From assembly GCA_035624455.1 (NCBI GenBank), contig DASPRM010000077.1:1-37385 (forward strand): a DNA stretch of 37,385 bases, in the 5' to 3' direction. The notes under the pieces were generated by a model, which was not told the DNA's origin, made no database searches, and saw nothing but the letters and a program-made list of their open reading frames with translations. The number at the start of each line of letters is the position of its first letter. Positions within the stretch are counted from its first letter, which is position 1. The position numbers were made by a program, and so were the translations under genes. Of this stretch, positions 35,147 to 37,385 are shown in pieces. The stretch comes from Terriglobales bacterium. GTDB lineage: Bacteria > Acidobacteriota > Terriglobia > Terriglobales > Acidobacteriaceae.

Positions 35147-36553
35147 TCAATTCGAGCGGCTGAATTTGACCTTGACCGTGGTCTCGGTTTCGATGGGCAC
35201 GCCGTTGAGCTTGAAGGGATCATAGCGCCACTGCTTAACCGCATCGATGGCGGCGTTAGCGAGAATCGGGTTGCCATTGACCGCGCGGACGCTTTTCACT
35301 GTGCCATCGGGAGCAACCACGGCGCTGAGAACGATTTCGCCTTCCAGCTTTCCGCCCCGTGCCATTGCCGGGTACGACGGCATGACTCTGTAGATCAAAG
35401 TGCCGCCTGTGACACCTTCAGAATGACGGACGGGCGACGACGGTTTCCCAGGCACGGTGGGCAACGCGAGAAAAACAACGTTGGTGGAATGACCAAGATT
35501 GCCCGCGATCAGTGGAGGTTCAGGCGCAGTGTGCGACTTGTCGGCTGTTGCCGAAGATGGCGCCTGAGTGGACTGACTTCGCCCTGCGCCCGATGAAGCC
35601 AGCACGGTTGTGGTGTCCTGCACCGTCGAAGCCGCTGAGGAGTCACTTTCGTGGCTTCTGGAGGCCGGTGTCCGGCTTATAAGAGCAGAAGGTTTTGGAG
35701 CCGATGGTTTCGCTTGCGACGCGGCAGTGCGAGAGTTGGGAGAGCCCTTCGCCGCATCTACGAGAACATCAGAAGTAGCCGGGGCCGGGGAAAGAGTAGC
35801 TGCCACGGGCGTGGGCTGGATCGACGCGCTCTGGCGCGATTCCATTGCCGGCGGTCGTTGCGCCGCTCTGCCGGAAAAAAGGAGCGCGCCTCCGATCACA
35901 ACCAGCAGCGCCGCCGCGACGATCCAGCGTATCCCCCGCAGATCCCTGAGGCGGTGAAGCAGAGTGTCAAGCTGAAGGCGGAGGCCCCTGGGGCCAGGGA
36001 AGCTCTCAGCCGGTTCTGTAGTCTCCAGCATGCTGATGCGAGCCGGGGCATTATGTTGTTGGGAAGCGGCGGTGCCACCAAACGCGAGAAGGGAAGCGAT
36101 TTCAGCCAACTCTTCCAGTTTGCTGATCTGGCCCGAGGAAAAGGCATGAGCGCGGGAGGAAGAAACCTCCAGAACGCCGCTGAAGTCCCGCCCGTCAGGT
36201 CCGGAGAACAGCGGCACCAGCACCGCGGAGCGAAGGTTCAATTGGCGGCAGACGGCGGGATCGAGGCGGGGATCATTGTGCGCATCTTCACAGCGAACGG
36301 TGTGGCATTCGCGGACACACTCGCCGGTCAATCCGGAATCCGGACGGATGGGAACGCCGACTTCCGGAGCATCGCCAAAACTGGCGCGGCAATAACAGGC
36401 CTGGCGTGGACCAAGAGCCAGAGCGGCGCCGCTGGCACTGGTGATTTCGGCGGCGCGATCCACGATGAGGGCGAGAGCGGAATCCAGATCGAGCTTGTGG
36501 GATTTGATCTGGTCCAGCAGGTCCAAGGCTTCGGGGTTAGCAACTGGGGGCAT
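35147..36553 (-). CDS. GAF domain - transmembrane - TonB C-terminal fusion protein
   Basis: The 468-residue protein (ATG 36553; a TTG at 36559 adds two residues) joins a GAF sensor domain (about 18-155) to a single membrane span (WIVAAALLVVIGGALLFSG, about 209-227), a Ser/Thr/Pro/Ala-rich periplasmic linker of about 150 residues and a TonB C-terminal domain (YPAMARGGKLEGEIVLSAVV ... QWRYDPFKLNG). Normal TonB has only a short cytoplasmic end. Six cysteines are clustered in the GAF part (54, 56, 79, 83, 88 and 102), possibly a metal or redox site. No ExbB/ExbD gene is nearby. The role may be sensing coupled to outer-membrane transport; this is inference. Confidence 0.88.
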   Translation of the reverse strand: MPPVANPEALDLLDQIKSHKLDLDSALALIVDRAAEITSASGAALALGPRQACYCRASFGDAPEVGVPIRPDSGLTGECVRECHTVRCEDAHNDPRLDPAVCRQLNLRSAVLVPLFSGPDGRDFSGVLEVSSSRAHAFSSGQISKLEELAEIASLLAFGGTAASQQHNAPARISMLETTEPAESFPGPRGLRLQLDTLLHRLRDLRGIRWIVAAALLVVIGGALLFSGRAAQRPPAMESRQSASIQPTPVAATLSPAPATSDVLVDAAKGSPNSRTAASQAKPSAPKPSALISRTPASRSHESDSSAASTVQDTTTVLASSGAGRSQSTQAPSSATADKSHTAPEPPLIAGNLGHSTNVVFLALPTVPGKPSSPVRHSEGVTGGTLIYRVMPSYPAMARGGKLEGEIVLSAVVAPDGTVKSVRAVNGNPILANAAIDAVKQWRYDPFKLNGVPIETETTVKVKFSRSN

Positions 36554-36657
36554 CTTCAATCAGCCACGATTCTGGGGGTCGGTCCGTTAGCGATCTCTCC
36601 CCTGCAAGTGGGGTGTGGCGCTAAGCTCAGCGCTCCGTTACCCGACGACACAGGAAC

Positions 36658-36682
36658 GGAGGCGGGTTGAGGGCCCGCCTCC
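36658..36682 (-). terminator. Strong hairpin downstream of the ABM gene
   Basis: GGAGGCGGG (36658-36666) pairs perfectly with CCCGCCTCC (36674-36682) around TTGAGGG. It begins 11 bp past the stop of the monooxygenase-fold gene on the minus strand. No T-run follows, so termination strength is uncertain. Confidence 0.55.
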
Positions 36683-36692
36683 AGGTTAACGA

Positions 36693-37016
36693 TCAGGCAG
36701 CTTTGCCCGCGGCAATTCTATGCGAGGTGGAGGTGTCAACACTGAAGTTTTGCACCACCGGTGTGGACTCCAGCAGCGGCCGGATCATTTCATTGATCGC
36801 AGGATACTGCTCACGATTGTAGCGCTCCGCATCTTCCTTGGTGTTCCAAAAGCTCATGGCCAGGACCAGGTGAGGTGAGGTTTCCCCCACAAGCACGGTC
36901 TCCTCAACGAATCCGGCCTGCTTACGCAAGATGGGAAGCACTTTCTGGTTGATAGTGGAAGTCAGTTCCCCCGTCTTGCCGGTTTTCGCATTGAGTTCGA
37001 CGACTCGGGTAAACAT
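36693..37016 (-). CDS. Antibiotic-biosynthesis-monooxygenase-like (ABM fold) protein 2
   Basis: ATG 37016 is preceded by AAAGGAGGT five bases away, so the 107-residue form MFTRVVELNAKTGK is preferred to a 136-residue frame from 37103. The sequence follows the ABM ferredoxin-like pattern: LPILRKQAGFVEETVLVGETSPHLVLAMSFWNTKEDAERYNREQYPAINEMI. Such proteins act as small dimeric oxygenases or as ligand-binding proteins; no substrate can be named. It differs from the ABM protein at 18516. No operon partner is obvious. Confidence 0.8.
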   Translation of the reverse strand: MFTRVVELNAKTGKTGELTSTINQKVLPILRKQAGFVEETVLVGETSPHLVLAMSFWNTKEDAERYNREQYPAINEMIRPLLESTPVVQNFSVDTSTSHRIAAGKAA

Positions 37017-37180
37017 AGAACCTCCTTTCGCAGGGCTTGCGAAGTGACGCCGTAACCAGTGATTGGTACCAGCCAACATAAGTGGTTTGAAAATGCGGGT
37101 CAATACCAGAAAGATGGTGCAATTTGAGTGCAGTTGCCGGCAGTGGGGTAACTAGGCCAGGAATCCGTCGCTCAGGGGGA

Positions 37181-37215
37181 AATTAATAAGATATTGAAGG
37201 CTTTCGCCATTAATT
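37181..37215. promoter_or_regulatory. AT-rich inverted repeat upstream of the final gene
   Basis: AATTAAT (37181-37187) and ATTAATT (37209-37215) are inverted around 21 bp, in an AT-rich pocket about 30-65 bp before ATG 37246. It may be a regulator site; no promoter of good quality was found. Confidence 0.35.
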
Positions 37216-37245
37216 CGATCATGGAGTGGGATACGGATAGAACGC

Positions 37246-37385
37246 ATGGGTCCGAAGTCAATACGACTGTTCCTGACAGCCTTGGTGTTACTGGGGGCAA
37301 GCTGCGGCTTGTTCGCGCAGGAGTCTCAGGTCAGCATGCGGGCGTTCGGCAATGTGAGGGTGAATGGCGAGCCCGCGGACAACGC
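37246..37385 (+). CDS. Start of an exported protein (cut by the window)
   Basis: ATG 37246 opens a frame that runs to the window end. The first 24 residues form a signal peptide (MGPKSIRLFLTALVLLGASC then GLFAQ), probably cut after LFA. The mature part begins QESQVSMRAFGNVRVNG, which reads like an outer-membrane or secreted protein but is too short to name. A competing frame from 37221 has no export signal and is probably a shadow. Confidence 0.6.
   Translation, partial: MGPKSIRLFLTALVLLGASCGLFAQESQVSMRAFGNVRVNGEPADN

Overview
The window looks like a chromosome segment from an Acidobacteriota (Terriglobia-type) genome. Evidence: three secreted proteins with the VWFA-related architecture typical of that phylum, two tandem CCCH-type small proteins of a kind I associate with acidobacteria, frequent GTG/TTG starts preceded by good Shine-Dalgarno (SD) sites, moderately high GC, and many dispersed palindromic repeats. 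No CRISPR array, IS transposase or rRNA was seen.

Layout. 1-284: 3' end of a cut-off gene with an HTH-like stretch. 460-536 (-): initiator tRNA with a good promoter. 726-1703 (+): GDP-4-keto-6-deoxymannose reductase. 1737-3775 (-): coupled cell-wall amidase and GerMN-domain genes. 3974-5305 (-): DUF1015 protein. 5476-10330: three VWA-domain secreted proteins, interrupted by a small membrane protein and engB. 10807-11969: tandem CCCH-motif pair. 12084-12453: two tiny membrane proteins. 12592-18358 (-): proteostasis block in the order tig, clpP, clpX, lon. 18516-19534 (+): monooxygenase-fold protein coupled to a family-5-type uracil-DNA glycosylase. 19775-21938: tautomerase divergent from an AraC regulator and a methyltransferase. 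22214-23134: CHASE3 protein with a lone dimerisation-like helix pair. 23735-29618: RND tripartite efflux operon (adaptor, pump, TolC-like channel). 29664-30404: secreted protein flanked by an exact 31-bp direct repeat. 30536-31640: PadR regulator divergent from a small membrane protein, with a palindromic operator between them. 31758-37016 (-): degenerate cNMP-fold/DUF1003 protein, ArnT/PMT-like glycosyltransferase with DUF3467 upstream, GAF-TonB fusion and a second monooxygenase-fold protein. 37246-end: start of an exported protein.

How the genes work together. tig-clpP-clpX-lon is the conserved chaperone/protease group, and an apparent intrinsic terminator separates tig from clpP. Adaptor, pump and channel overlap by 1 and 4 bp and form one translationally coupled transenvelope pump. 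The amidase and GerMN genes overlap by 4 bp and are probably envelope-related.

The most unusual content is repeat-driven. Several palindromic families (cores GTCATCACGAG / GAGGGATCTGCA, GTCATGCTGAGCCCGC, GAGTCGARGGA and CCCAGGT) recur between genes and also inside coding regions: in frame in the glycosyltransferase, as most of the C-terminal 100 residues of the second CCCH protein, and over the amidase start codon. Two single-gene segments (7697-8250 and 29590-30442) are bounded by near-exact or exact direct repeats that coincide with the stop codon of the preceding gene. I found no clear new defence or biosynthetic system. The direct-repeat-bounded cassettes and the coding palindromes are the best candidates for something undescribed.
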